A stretch of 64,000 bases of DNA, taken from contig JBBBDQ010000750.1 in the NCBI GenBank assembly GCA_037127315.1, forward strand, positions 6,026,501 to 6,090,500, written 5' to 3'. This stretch comes from Ascarosepion bandense (lineage: Eukaryota > Mollusca > Cephalopoda > Sepiida > Sepiidae). The notes under the pieces were generated by a model that worked only from the letters and a program-made list of their open reading frames with translations, made no database searches and was not told the origin of the DNA. Both the position numbers and the translations under genes were made by a program. Of this stretch, positions 11,591 to 22,882 are shown piece after piece. Position 1 is the first letter of the stretch, and every line of letters begins with the position of its first letter.

Positions 11591-12204
11591 AAACACACCA
11601 AAAACATCCCTACTCAGAAGTAAGGAAAAGCATCGAAACAAATTACAATACACTGTCATATGAAAATATTACCCAATCAACATCAAGTTAAACCTGTAGG
11701 AGTCTAATATCAAATTACATGAAACACAAGAACTAACATTTTTAATTCAAGAATGAAATACATTGAAAACATTAAAATCAACTGTAAACTTGGAAAAACG
11801 CTTACTACTGAACTAAAACTATCCACAATTTAAATCCAACACAAAATTCGCTTCTCTCAACAACAAAATATTCAAAATTTCTCAAATGAAAAATTTCACA
11901 AACAGAAAACTGGTAGTACAAAAACCAATCAAACCTCAATACAAAACAAAATCAAAATTCAAAAAGACACAATTAAAAGCAAATAAAGAGGAAGACAATC
12001 CACATGAAGATAACCAGGAAAAAACAAAATGAAAAGAACCTAAATCATCAAAAACGTACAAATATTTGGCGCAGAACAAGTTCACAAACAAAGAAAACAA
12101 ACAGTATGGAAAGTATGGAATATATGGAAATAGATAATCAAAAACAAAAAACATAATCATCTTTATGATTCACTCACTAAAATAAAATAATTTCCACTGA
12201 AGAG

Positions 12205-14515
12205 GAATCCAAATATCATGCAATACAACTGTAGAAGTGTTAAACCAAACTATGAGAAAGTCAAACAATTCCTTATAGATTACAATTCAAATATAGTCTG
12301 CTTGCAGGGGCGCTTTCTCAAATAAACTGACATCTTCTTTAAAAGATATGAAAGTTACCATAAAATAAATGTATCAACAATAGAGAATAGGCCAAATGAA
12401 ATGATATCAAAATTGCTTAAAAAATCAATATCCCATGAAAAACTACAAGTAAACACAAATCTACAGATCATATCTGTAAAAGCTTCAACTCATCGAACAA
12501 TAATTATATGTTCCTCTAAAACACAGACTTAATAAAACTGAAATATAAAGACTAATTGGCCAACTTCCCATTCCGTTTTTTAATAGAAAAAAATATAAAT
12601 ATGGAGCTGTAAGAACTCCAATCACACTGGTAAAATTATACAACCTTTACTAGAATCATCTGATCTATGTATATTTAATAACCAAATACACACACACCTA
12701 CACACAGGTACCGTGCCAACATCAGCTATTGACTTAACCATATTCCCCCATCAATGTTTATGGGATTTTAATGGAAAGATCCTGAATGGTAATGACCATT
12801 AATCTGTTTTCTTTTTTGTTTTGTTTTTTTTTTGTTTTTGTTTTTTTCTAAATATAAGCAAGCCAGAATCAAGGAATCCAAAATGGCAACGACGCAAAGC
12901 TAACTGGAAAAATTCAATGAACTCTGCTCAACCAAATCAACACGGAAATTCTCAATGAACCAGAACCAATAGTCCCCTTTACAAACATACTAACACAAAT
13001 AGCAAGACAAACAATACCAAATCTTTCTTTAGACCATATACCAAATCTTTCTTTAGACCATATACCAAATCAAAACTCTGGTTTACAGCAGAATGAGGAA
13101 CTCGGGCAAAAGCACACTGTATAATTTTTTAAAAATTTAAAAGCAAGTCTTGGCAAAACTATGTCTCCAGACTACACATTAAAGCCCTAACAAATAAAAC
13201 ATAAGAAATAATAAAGAAAGTTGATGGAAAAACATCACAAACTGCAACAGTCCATTTGACCAAAACATATGAAGATAAATGCACTAGAAAAAGAAATATC
13301 AAACCTAATAGCAACAGAATTTCAAAGAAATTCCTCACCAGATCACTACACTCCAAAGTTTTAAAAATATGAAAACATGGAACAAGAAAGACTTAAATTC
13401 ACTTCAAACAATGAAGAATAATACAATATTCTCTTTACTATGGCAGAACTAAAAGACTCCATACGCAAAAGTAAAACTCTGCAAGTGGTCCAGATGAAAT
13501 TAATCACCAATTTTCAAAACACTTACCAGAAGAGTCTCTTTTAGTACTTCTCCAGATCTTTAATGGTGTATTATATTAAAAAAGAATTTCCAAAAATTGT
13601 GGTTTGAGTCTGTCGTCGTTCCAATTCCTAAATCCGATAAAAACTATTCCAACCCAACAGACTACTGACCCATTGCACTAACAAGATGCACGTACACGAC
13701 AATGAAGAGAATGCTAAATGCTTGACTAATATGGCAGCTGGAGAGAAACAATCTCTTATGTAGTTACCAAAGTGGATTCCAGAAAAACGAATGAACCAAC
13801 AACCAATTTCAACGGCTAGAATCCTTTATTCGTGATGGCTGTGGTCGAGGTCATCATGTGGTATCAATATTCTTCGATATTGAAAATGACACCATATGAA
13901 ATTATGGTATTCTAAAAGACATGAACAAGATGTGAATACAAGGAAGAATGAGTATATTCATCCAAAACTTCCGTTCAAAATAAACATTCAAAATACGGAA
14001 TGGAAACACAACATCAAACGCACACAAGAAGGAAGCAGGATTACCTCAAGGTGGTATTTTATCAGTAATATTATTTATTCTCAAAATAAATAGTAATATC
14101 AAAACCATTAATACAGAAATCTAAAACTCCCTATACAAAGATGATCTGTCAATATCATATTCATCACCCAAAATGCCTTCCCTTTAAATATATCTACAAA
14201 CATGTTTGAACAAGATAGAAAAATGGACAAATGACAATGGACACCGTTTCTCCAAAACAAAATCTGTTTGCATTTCTGCAAAAACGAGCCTACTACCTCG
14301 ATCCAGAATTAAAATTAAATTAAACATAATTTCCTTAATCTAACAAATAAAATATCTAGGAATCCTACTGGTAGCAAACTTAACTTCAAGGCACACATTG
14401 ATGACCTTAAATAAAAATATCAAAAGGCTTTGAAGCTTCTAAAAGAAATATCAAACCTGAATTGTGGCTCTCACCGAAAAGTAGTGCTCAGGATATAAAA
14501 GCTGAAACCGTTTCT
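12205..14515 (+). pseudogene. I/Jockey-like LINE ORF2 (EN-RT), heavily decayed
   Basis: Recognisable pieces appear in order. IMQYNCRSVKPNYEKVK (about 12215) is the start of an apurinic-type endonuclease. TSAIDLTIF...NGND (about 12720-12800) is its C-terminal part. RT fragments lie between 13440 and 14200. The thumb region (KIEKWTNDNGHRFSKTKSV, then IKYLGILLV) lies at 14210-14380. Stops and frameshifts occur every 20-60 codons. A T-rich insertion at 12810-12850 and a 26-bp direct duplication near 13015-13066 add damage. With the gag fragment upstream this is one old, nearly full-length element. Confidence 0.7.
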
Positions 14516-14572
14516 TTCTTGCTGCACAGAACCAATGTTTGTTAACTAGAAATTACCAAGCACACATACTGA

Positions 14573-14829
14573 AGAATTGTGTTAACACGAAATTGTTATG
14601 GTGACTTACCCACATGACACATGAACTCTTCCAAACTATATATAAGCAGAAGTTCTGCTTTATAGGGAGGAGAGAGTAAGAGCAGAATCTATTCCAGCAG
14701 ATAACTCTGACAGCCAGACTAACAGTCACGCTAATAATCTCTCATTGTTATATGGTTGTACTACTGTCTTTGTTAAATATATTTGTCTACTCTATCCCTT
14801 CTTTGTGTTTTTATTTCTGGCCCCCAACA
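14573..14829 (+). mobile_element. Possible solo LTR
   Basis: The segment starts TGTGTTAACACG, has a TATA-like box (ctatatataagc) near 14640, and ends ccccCAACA. This TG...CA layout with an internal promoter suits a Ty3/gypsy-type LTR. The sequence just after it (agaccacagcag...gaagatttt) resembles 57285-57300, after another LTR-like end. No target duplication is visible and no gag/pol follows. The call rests on layout only. Confidence 0.35.
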
Positions 14830-15765
14830 AGACCACAGCAGAAATGAAGATTTTGCAATGAATATTTATATAAATATTGGCCATCTTGTATCAGGTAGCA
14901 TAGTGTTAGCACCCACTGAATATAAAACTCGAGGTGATAAAATGGGATAATATCTACACTGAAAACTATGCAGCTTTTACGGAAAGGAAACTGCAATGAG
15001 CATAACCCAGGCCTGGTTACAGAGGTAGAACCTGTAACAATTTTATGGAAATTACAACGCACAGGCAGTGCAATAAAGTTAATCAAATCGTGAAATCGTG
15101 ATAAAAAATACCACAGGAACAGAAGTGCTCTCTGATTGACATGGCGGTCTTTGCAATTTTAATGCATCTTTGAAGATGTTCAAAAAACTATCAAAATACA
15201 AGGATCTTGATGGATTGAATAGAAAAGTATCTGATAGACTCATTGAAGGGATTCCTGGTAGCCCGCATCTTAAAGAAAAGGGTCCGATAGACTAATTTAA
15301 GGGATTCCTGGTAGCCAACGGCTTAATGAAAAGGGTCCGATAGACTCATTGAAGGGCTTCCTGGCAGCCCACGCCTTAAAGATAGGGTCTGATAGACTCA
15401 TTGAATGGATTCCTGGTAGCCCATGCCTTAAAGAAAGAGCTCCGATAGACTCATTGAAGGGATTCCTGGCTGGTAGACCACGTCTTGAAGAAAAGGGTCC
15501 GATAGACTCATAGAAGGGATTCCTTGTAGCCCACACCTTAATGAAAAGGGTCTGATAGACTCATTGAAGGGATTCTTTATAGCCCACGGCTTAAAGAAAA
15601 GGGTTCGATAGACTCATTGAAGGGATTCTTTGTAGCCCACGGCTTAATGAAAAGCATCCGATAGACTCATTGAAGGGATTCCTGGTAGCCCACACCTTGA
15701 AGAAATACAAAATATTGTATTCACAAGTACGGCTTGCACATTACGAAGAGACTTTACTATGTAAG
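14830..15765 (+). pseudogene. R4-like LINE C-terminus (RLE domain), with minisatellite expansion
   Basis: Plus-strand fragments align by eye with the minus-strand R4-like ORF at 17036-19486. They are SIVLAPTEYKTRGDKMG..YLH (about 14900-14970), VTEVEPVTILW (about 15015-15050), LIDMA (about 15135), FKKLSKYKDLD (about 15180) and, after the tandem array, PGSPHLEEIQNIVFTSTACTLRR (15685-15755). The 53-bp array at 15233-15712 has expanded inside this C-terminal reading frame. Several stops make it non-functional. Confidence 0.65.
15233..15712 (+). repeat. 53-bp minisatellite, nine units
   Basis: The 'gatagactcattgaaggg' start recurs at 15233, 15286, 15339, 15391, 15444, 15501, 15554, 15607 and 15660. 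The spacing is 52-53 bp, with one 57-bp unit caused by a small internal duplication (ggctggta). The unit comes from coding sequence of the R4-like C-terminus (RLIEGIPGSPHLKE), but 53 is not a multiple of three, so neighbouring units fall in different frames. Confidence 0.9.
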
Positions 15766-15774
15766 GGTTGTGTG

Positions 15775-16300
15775 ACCTTTGTTTGTTTGTTTGTTTGTTT
15801 TGTTTTGTTTTTTTTTTTGTCACTTTTTTTACAAAAATGACCAGTGAAAAATATCATAAAGCCATTTCTGGCCTCAATCCACTGGTTGGGACACGGAGTG
15901 TAAATGGTATACGACAGAAGTCTAAGAAAATTATAAAAATGTTAATAACGTTTATGGGAATGATACTGCAAGAAAAGTGTATGAATACCACTCAGGTACA
16001 GTTAAAGCAATTACAATTTTATAGGATTTTACAATACACTTAGACAGATCACACAGACATCGTAATCAAAGATCAATAAAACAAAATAGTATTTTTACCA
16101 ATATGGCAGTTCCTGCTGACAGTAATGTAGCTTTGTAGATCTTCAAAAAGCATCAATATAAAAGGATCTTGAAGCAGAATTTTAAAAAGGTAGTACATGA
16201 GGACATCAATAATTCCATGCCATAAAAAATACAAAATATGTTCGCAAGCACAGCTCTCTCACTACGAAGGGTTTTATCTTTGTTAAACGCTTGTAAGTTT
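15775..16300 (+). pseudogene. Second R4-like C-terminal fragment
   Basis: After a T-rich stretch, 16030-16290 encodes TDHTDIVIKDQ, NMAVPADSNVAL, FKKHQYKR and FASTALSLRRVL in broken frames. These match RPDIIVKNQ, DMACPADCNIA, FEKLSKYKD and LLSTAHTLRK of the R4-like ORF. The preceding segment (15838-16038, KYHKAISGLNPL) recurs weakly at 16334-16395 (KFYDGISGLKPL), so a unit of about 500 bp may be duplicated. Confidence 0.55.
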
Positions 16301-16885
16301 TTTTTCGTTTTAGTTTTGTTTTGTTTTGAAAAAATGCGATGTGGAAAATTTTATGATGGCATTTCTGGCCTTAAGCCTCTAATATTCGGAAGGAAATGAG
16401 TATACAACAAAATGAAAGGAAATAAGAATCTGAAAATGTTCGACTTTTCGCTCATCAATCAAGTTTATGGTCGATTTATTTACTCATTTTCCTGAACAAC
16501 CAAAGGATAGGGATTATAAAAAAGTTGTCCCTTTGAATTAATTGATTTTTCAACAGGTAATTCAAGCGCCATTTAGCACCTGTATGTAACCCAATAGAGC
16601 CGAAGGGACAGGTGCATTTAAGACACTCAAGGTGAAATTTAATTTTATTGACAACAAATAAGCAGTTAAATAAGCAGTGAAATAAGCAGTGAAATACAGA
16701 AAGCAATTTCTTAGAAGAAACAATCCTGGATAAAAAATAAATTGTTTTTAGTAATTTGCTCGTACATTCAACTTTTGTTCAATTTGTTAAATAATAGATC
16801 TATCCAATCCTTAACTTTAAATTGAAAATATCCTCGATAATGAACCACAATCAGATATTTTCGTGATTATGAACGACACAAAGTA
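16300..16885. other. No gene recognised
   Basis: AT-rich. It contains the start of a second 'SGLKPL' unit (16334-16395), and then nothing that I can assign. Confidence 0.55.
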
Positions 16886-19620
16886 TTATTATTATTATTA
16901 TGTCATTTTTCATCATATTTCGATTTCTGCTTTGGTCTCACTACCAACCAAGTCTGCGGGGAGACCTAAGGCAGGTAGTGGCGTGTTGTTATGACTCCAT
17001 TTCATGTTTTTCTATCTTCCCTATCATCCCCAGCATTACATAGATAACGTTTTCCTTAGTGTGTGGGCTGTACTTAATAAGACAATTTTTTGTATATCTC
17101 TTAAGCTGGGGTTTCCAGGGATTCTTTCAATGTGTTGTTTTGTTCCATTTTTTATCATTCCAAGTGCACCTACTATCACTGGTACAACTCTTGTTTTCAA
17201 TTTCCACATTTTTTCTATTTCAATTTCCAGGTCTTTATATTTTGACAGTTTTTCAAATTCCTTGGTTGCTATGTTACAATCCGCTGGACAAGCCATATCA
17301 ATTAATAGACAAGTTTTCTCCTTCTGGTTTTTAACAATAATGTCTGGCCTGTTTGCTTCAATTTTTCTGTCTGTGTAGATGGTGTAATCCCATAGAATGG
17401 TTACATCTTCTATTTCTGTAACCGGTGCTGGATGATGTTCATACCAGTGTTTGTTTACAGCTTTTCCATAATGTTTGCACATTGCCCAATGTAAATATTG
17501 CCCAACTCTATCGTGGCGATTTTTATATTCGTTTGGGGCAAGCACAGAACAGCCTGAGATTATGTGGTCTATTGTTTCTTGGTGTTTATCACAAAACCTG
17601 CATTTTGGATCCATATTATTATGCATAATATTTGCCTGAAAGTTTCTCGTGAAAAGACTTTGGTCTTGTGCTGCAAGTATAAATCCTTCAGTTTCAAACT
17701 TTAATCCAGATGCACGTAACCATCGATGAGTATTAACTTTGTCAACATTGGATTTATTGGCACGTACTGGATATTGGCCATGCAGAGGTTTGTCTTGCCA
17801 GCGCTGTTTCATCTTTTCAAGAGCTTTATCTTTGGCTTTCATTTTCATATTTTTTGCTGCAATAGTTGGTTCTTGGCTACTGTTTTGCTTTTCTACAGAA
17901 TCTACTAACTGTAATTCTTGTTTGTATTTACTGCCTTCTTTTATTATTGAATATTTTTTCTTTCTTTCTTCATGTTGCCTTACTAATTGTATCATCCAAT
18001 CCTTTGTTGTTTCTATGTATGTTAGTAAGCCAATAGTTGTTGTCTTGTATGACAATTCCAGCTGAATAAGACCTCTTCCACCTTCTTTACGGGGTATGTA
18101 TAGATGGTCTACATCAGCCTTTGGATGATGCATCTTATGCTTAGAAAGAAGCTTTCTTGTTTTAGCATCCATTCGCCTGATGTCGTTTAGAGTCCAGTTT
18201 AAGATGTTAAAGCTATATTGGACAATTGGGATTGCAAGGCTATTAATGGCCATAACTCTGTTCTGTGAATTTAATTCAGTTTTTAATATCATTCGTAGCC
18301 TTCTATAGTACTCTTTACGCACTATTTCTTTCATTTTTTTATGGTGAATGTTTTCGCTCTCATTTACACCTAGGTATTTATAAGCTTCTTCTGGTTTCAA
18401 TTCTTTTATTGTTACAGCAGGGTCTAGGCTAATTGAGGATGTTTCTTGTATTGATCCACGTAAAACTGTAGCTTTAGCACATTTATTCAAATTAAATTTC
18501 ATTCCAATGTCTTCGCTGAAGCATTTTACAGTTTGCAGAAGACCTTCCAGCTCATTATCATTCTTAGCATATAACTTTAAGTCATCCATGTAAAATAGAT
18601 GGCTTATTTTCTTTTGTCCTATTTTATAACCACATTCTGTCTTATTAAGTTGACTGGTTAGTGCTATTAATGATATGCAGAATAGTAAGGGAGATAAAGA
18701 ATCACCTTGAAATATACCTCTTTTGATGTTTATTTCATCAGACTTATAGGTTCCATTTATATGATTGAGGTAAAGGGTTGTTTTCTATATAGACATGCAC
18801 TGTTTGATGAAATTGATGATGACGGGCGATATCTTGTATATATTTAAAGTCTTTAAAATCCAGTCATGTGGCACACTATCGAATGCCTTTCGATAATCTA
18901 TCCAGGCTGTACTAAGATTTTTCTTTGTACTGTAGCAGTTTTCCAGGATCATTTTGTTAATCAGCAATTGGTCTTTACAACCATAACAGCCACGTTTGCA
19001 CCCTTTTTGTTCAAGCGGTATCATGTCATTTCTTTCTAAGAATAAATATGTCTGTTTTGTTAAAATAGATGTTAATAGTTTATATGTTGTCGGAAGACAT
19101 GTAATTGGTCTGTAGTTTTTCGGGTTGTTTGTGTCACCATTCTTGGGTAGAAGAAATGTAATTCCTTTGGTCATCCATGCAGGAATTTTAGTGGGATCGT
19201 CAACCATTTCTTGAAGTTCTTTGGCTAGTTTTTTATGTGCTGCATTTAAATAATATAGCCAAAAGTTAGGAATTTTATCTATACCTGGGAATTTCCAATT
19301 GTGTGCTTTTTTTAGTGCATATTTAACATCATCTTCTGTGATTCCAGACCATGTCTGTTCGGGTTTATTTTTCATTCGTTCTATCTCTTGCGTAATCCAA
19401 TGTACTTTCTTGCTAAGTTCTTTAGGGCAAGCCCATATCTGTTCCCAGAACTGTGTGACTTCTTCCATTCTGGGGGGGACTGTCACTTCAATTCTGTTTT
19501 TACCTATTTCCCTGTAAAATCTCTTTGTATCAGTCTGAAAAATCTTGTTTTGTCTGTAAAATCTTGCTCTTTTCTCATAGCGTCTTATTCTTTGAGCCTT
19601 CAGTTGGATTTTTTGCTTTA
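16886..19620 (-). mobile_element. R4/Dong-like non-LTR retrotransposon, 5' truncated
   Basis: The element runs on the minus strand from a TTC/TTA triplet tract at 19618 to a TAA-type tail (ATT repeats at 16886-16900 on the plus strand). It has a 3' UTR of about 150 bp (16900-17035). TAA repeats flank both sides. Family knowledge: Dong of silkworm inserts into TAA repeats, so the position fits the clade's target preference. It lies head-to-tail with a shorter copy at 19713-20085. Confidence 0.75.
17036..19615 (-). pseudogene. R4-like reverse transcriptase/endonuclease ORF with one in-frame stop
   Basis: One frame runs from the 5' truncation near 19615 to TAA at 17036. A single TAG at 18785-18787 breaks it; the two halves are in the same frame. 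Read N to C: a basic region (RRYEKRARFYRQNK), RT motifs with NYRPITCLP, AWIDYRKAFDSVPHDW (about 18850-18905), GIFQGDSLSPLLFC (about 18665-18720) and YMDD (18582-18593), a thumb, then the zinc finger CRFC-x8-H-x4-C (about 17551-17604) and the RLE motif RPD-x14-D with a downstream K-Y segment (17230-17353). This order is that of R2/R4-type elements with a restriction-like endonuclease, which nick the target and prime reverse transcription there. Only about 860 codons remain and the start codon is lost. It is the best-preserved coding sequence in the window. Confidence 0.8.
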
Positions 19621-19712
19621 TTTTTTCTTCTTCTTATTATTATTGCTTTATTTTTTCTTCTTCTTCTTCTTATTATTATTACTATTATTATTATTATTAC
19701 TATTATTATTAT
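19618..19712. repeat. TTC/TTA triplet repeat
   Basis: Imperfect TTC and TTA/ATT triplets. On the minus strand this is the (TAA)-type tail of the R4-like copy at 19713-20085, into which the larger copy appears to have inserted. Confidence 0.85.
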
Positions 19713-20085
19713 TTCATTTTTCATCATAATTCGATTTTTGCAATAGTCGCACTATTTATCCAGTCTGCAGGAAAATCTAAGGCATGTCGTGGTGTATTGT
19801 TATGGCTCCATTTTATGTTGTTTTCTCTCCTAACATCACTAGCTTTACATAAATAAAGTTCTCCTTAATGTGTGGCCTGTGCTTAACAAGACAGTTTTTG
19901 TATATGTCTTAAGCTGGGGTTTCCACGGATTATTTCAATGTGTTTTTTTTTATCCTTCCAAGTGCACTTACTATCACTGGCACGATTCTTGTTTTCAATT
20001 TCCACATTTTTTTCTATTTCAATTTCCAGGTCTTTATATTTTGACAGTTTTTCGAATTCCTTGATTGCTATGTTGCAATCCACTG
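19713..20085 (-). mobile_element. Second R4-like copy, 3' end only
   Basis: This region matches 16900-17285 closely. It encodes DCNIAIKEFEKLSKYKDLEIEIEK before frameshifts, then the 3' UTR. ATT repeats bound it on both sides (19675-19712 and 20088-20112), as for the larger copy. Confidence 0.75.
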
Positions 20086-20102
20086 GACATTATTATTATT
20101 AT

Positions 20103-20290
20103 TATTATTATTACAACTGTTGCAGGGGATGTGCGCGTAGTGTAATACATATCGGCTCAGAATGAAAACTGACAGAACCGAGTTTAAGTTCCGATCGGGT
20201 TCGTTACATACATTTACGAGAAAATAGTTAGAAGCTATTATTTAATCTCCTCCCCCTTCAACTATGGGTTAAATAGAAGGATTTGTATCT
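20103..20290 (+). mobile_element. SINE-2 copy, divergent, 3' truncated
   Basis: The head reads ggatgtgcgcgtagtgtaat...atcgg, with a B-box-like gagttTAAGTTCC, then the 'ttaaat' segment. It matches the first 180 bp of the copy at 31456-31760. Confidence 0.6.
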
Positions 20291-20310
20291 GGAAGACAGA
20301 AGGAAGCTCT

Positions 20311-20311
<1 letters not shown>

Positions 20312-20350
<39 letters not shown>

Positions 20351-20520
20351 GAGTCGGGTCGCCATGTCAGGATCGACTACATTGCAGATTCTTCTTTGGG
20401 TTTTGTCGAAAACCCCAAGGTGAGCAGCAGGGGCGCCCAACCAGATATGACAGCAGTATTCAATGCACAGGCGGATGCTAGATTTGTAAATGTACATGAT
20501 GGATTCAGAAGAGAAAAATA
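20312..20520 (-). pseudogene. LINE A RT C-terminal fragment beside a (GA)n tract
   Basis: A (GA)n tract lies at 20312-20346. On the minus strand 20497-20345 encodes YIYKSSIRLCIEYCCHIW...RRICNVVDPDMATRLQSL, matching the LINE thumb region seen at 61950-62100. It is truncated on both sides. Confidence 0.65.
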
Positions 20521-20780
20521 ACCCATAAAGGGTTGATAAACCATTAAAACAAAACAGTCAGTCATGTGTGTCAGTATTGATATCTCGCACAAAACTGTTA
20601 TTTAACATATGCCCAAATAAATTTATTTCACATGTGGCATGATATTATTTAACATGTCGTTTTATTATAATATCACATGTGAGCTATCAGTATCATGATA
20701 AAAGGTCTCAATAAATTCAAAGAATCGAAAATTCTTTGTATATAAAACGAAATCGTTCAATGGAATTGATAATTTCGTTG

Positions 20781-20812
20781 CATGTGTGTTCATGTGTGTG
20801 TGTATGTGTGTT

Positions 20813-20854
<42 letters not shown>

Positions 20855-20967
20855 CTTACGCATGCACAAGGTTTGTCCGGAAAGTAACAAGCCATTCTGG
20901 AGCTATGTTTTAAAACAAAAGCATATTGAAATATGCAGAATACTTCAGGCATCAAGTACATAGACAT

Positions 20968-21018
<51 letters not shown>

Positions 21019-21055
21019 AATACCACACACACACACACACACACACACACATAAA
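20781..21055. repeat. (GT)n then (CA)n microsatellites
   Basis: GT repeats lie at 20781-20850. CA repeats lie at 20969-21016 and 21023-21051. Between them are about 115 bp of unassigned sequence. Confidence 0.9.
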
Positions 21056-21076
21056 TACATATTTATAAATATATAA

Positions 21077-21268
21077 TTGGAGCAGATAGACTAAACTATC
21101 GCCCGGTTCACACTCCACCCACGTCTATTGAACAGTTGTAGAGGCTCATCCCTTGTTCCCTGTTTAGGATGTGGTTTCCGGTTTTCTCTTTTCCAATCTT
21201 TTCACTATTACGTAGCCCCCTGCACATCAGTGGCATTACCGCCTTGCTCGGGGTGATACGATTAAAAA
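21077..21268 (+). mobile_element. SINE-3, single full unit
   Basis: This copy starts attggagNagatagact, runs about 190 bp and ends ttgctcggggtgatacga plus poly(A). The last 60 bp or so are the same tail as LINE B (30795-30850) and, more distantly, LINE A. I see no clear A/B-box promoter, so it could instead be the 3' UTR of a further LINE subfamily. Confidence 0.7.
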
Positions 21269-21288
21269 AATATATATACGAGTATATT

Positions 21289-21320
<32 letters not shown>

Positions 21321-21654
21321 TATACATATTATCCTACGTCTATGGCATGACTCGGAGTTTCTTGCGTTATGTAGTTATCAGGCGAATATTTCCAACCGAA
21401 ACAACGAAAAAGATATTACCACAAAGACGTTTAGACGCACTAATGAACATATCAACAAATGGGGAAATCTCTATTTCACTCCCGGATAATATGGAGAATT
21501 GCATATAATAGATAATAGCTCATATAATGAAAAAATAAATTTACTATTATCATAACTCATACGATGAAAAACTTACTTTACTACCATTGACATAATAAGA
21601 ACTAAACGCTTTACTACTAAACCATGCTGAAAAATGAAAAAATAAACGAAATAA

Positions 21655-22660
21655 TCTATATATATATATAAGGCAATCTGTGAGTATGTGTGTGACTGTT
21701 CCCTATGCACGCCTACATTTTTTAAGCTACGCCATCCAAACTTTCTAGGGAAACACATCTACAGGGAAGCCATGTCGACACATACTTTTTGAGTTTTACG
21801 TTCAGCAATTTCCCCTTTCACACGTTTTGGCCAATGGAGCCGATTGTTTACATTTGCTCCGTAAAATATCTAAGATCTAAGATGGTTGCTACATTACGTC
21901 ACAGAAATCAAATCACATGTGTCAAACGGGACTAAAATATTTTTTTATTAACAGAAACATTGAGCGTTTATAATTAATTTTAATTCCGACGTTTTAAAAA
22001 TTCATTTGGTCAACAAAACAATGTGAATATTTTTCCCCGTAATTTTGAAACAAAAGAAATGTTTTTTTAAAAAAGTGTCTTTTCAAACAAAAACAAAATA
22101 TGTAAAAATAATTTCAATGGTTAATTTAATTATTTGTCTTTTTTTTTCTTTTTTTTCAGGTTTAATATTTCATACTTCAGAAAATAAAATTTTAAAAAAT
22201 AAACCTTTTTTTCATGCAGGAAATCAACTGACTGTAATTCGTGTGGCATTAATGTAACTTTTTCCTATAAAATTAAATGTCTACATTTTTAAATATTCTT
22301 CGAAAATTTCTGAACTGAAAGCGTAATAGTTTTTTATATTTCTAATTTCAGTAAAACAGAATAAATAATTTTTATTTTTATGTTAAATTCATTTAGTCAA
22401 CAAAAAATGTAAATACTTTCCCCCGTAATTTTAAAACAAAAACAAACGCAATGTTGTTTACAATGTCACACAAAACATCAAATCACGTTTACGCAAAACA
22501 AAAGAAAATAGATTTTTTTAATGCTGAAAATGGTTACTAACAGCCTCAGATCTCCTTTCCAAATTTCAATAAATGATTTCCATCTACTTCTCTCATTGGC
22601 ATCTTCTCCTACTACTAAAATGTTCTGATTTGCACGGGCAACGCCGGGCTATGATGCTAG
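21655..22660 (+). mobile_element. Non-autonomous Helitron
   Basis: The element starts with TC (TCTATATATATATAAGGC) after an A. It ends with a GC-rich hairpin segment (gcacgggcaacgccgggc) followed within a few bases by CTAG, then T. Those are the hallmarks of Helitrons, which transpose by rolling-circle replication between A and T without target duplication. The 1-kb interior is AT-rich, without Rep/helicase frames. Two internal segments (about 22000-22060 and 22388-22450, 'tcaacaaaa...cccccgtaatttt') are direct repeats. Confidence 0.75.
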
Positions 22661-22679
22661 TAATTACTAAAACACAAAA

Positions 22680-22841
22680 ACTTAACAAAACTATTAAGAA
22701 ACTAATTAAAAATGAAGAAAAATCATAGTATAGACTATCAAAAATAAAATATCAATCTAGAATACCTAAAATAAACGGTCCCCGCCTAAAATCCACAAAA
22801 CAGGCATCCTCATCATTTCAGAAATACGCAGCACCCACCCC

Positions 22842-22882
<41 letters not shown>

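Noticed and set aside
17036..18589. Host gene of 517 codons
   Set aside because: The zinc finger plus RPD...D nuclease and the upstream RT motifs identify it as a retrotransposon ORF.
19388..19746. Plus-strand frames of 73-113 codons over the R4-like element
   Set aside because: Antisense shadows of the minus-strand RT frame plus TTC/TTA triplets.
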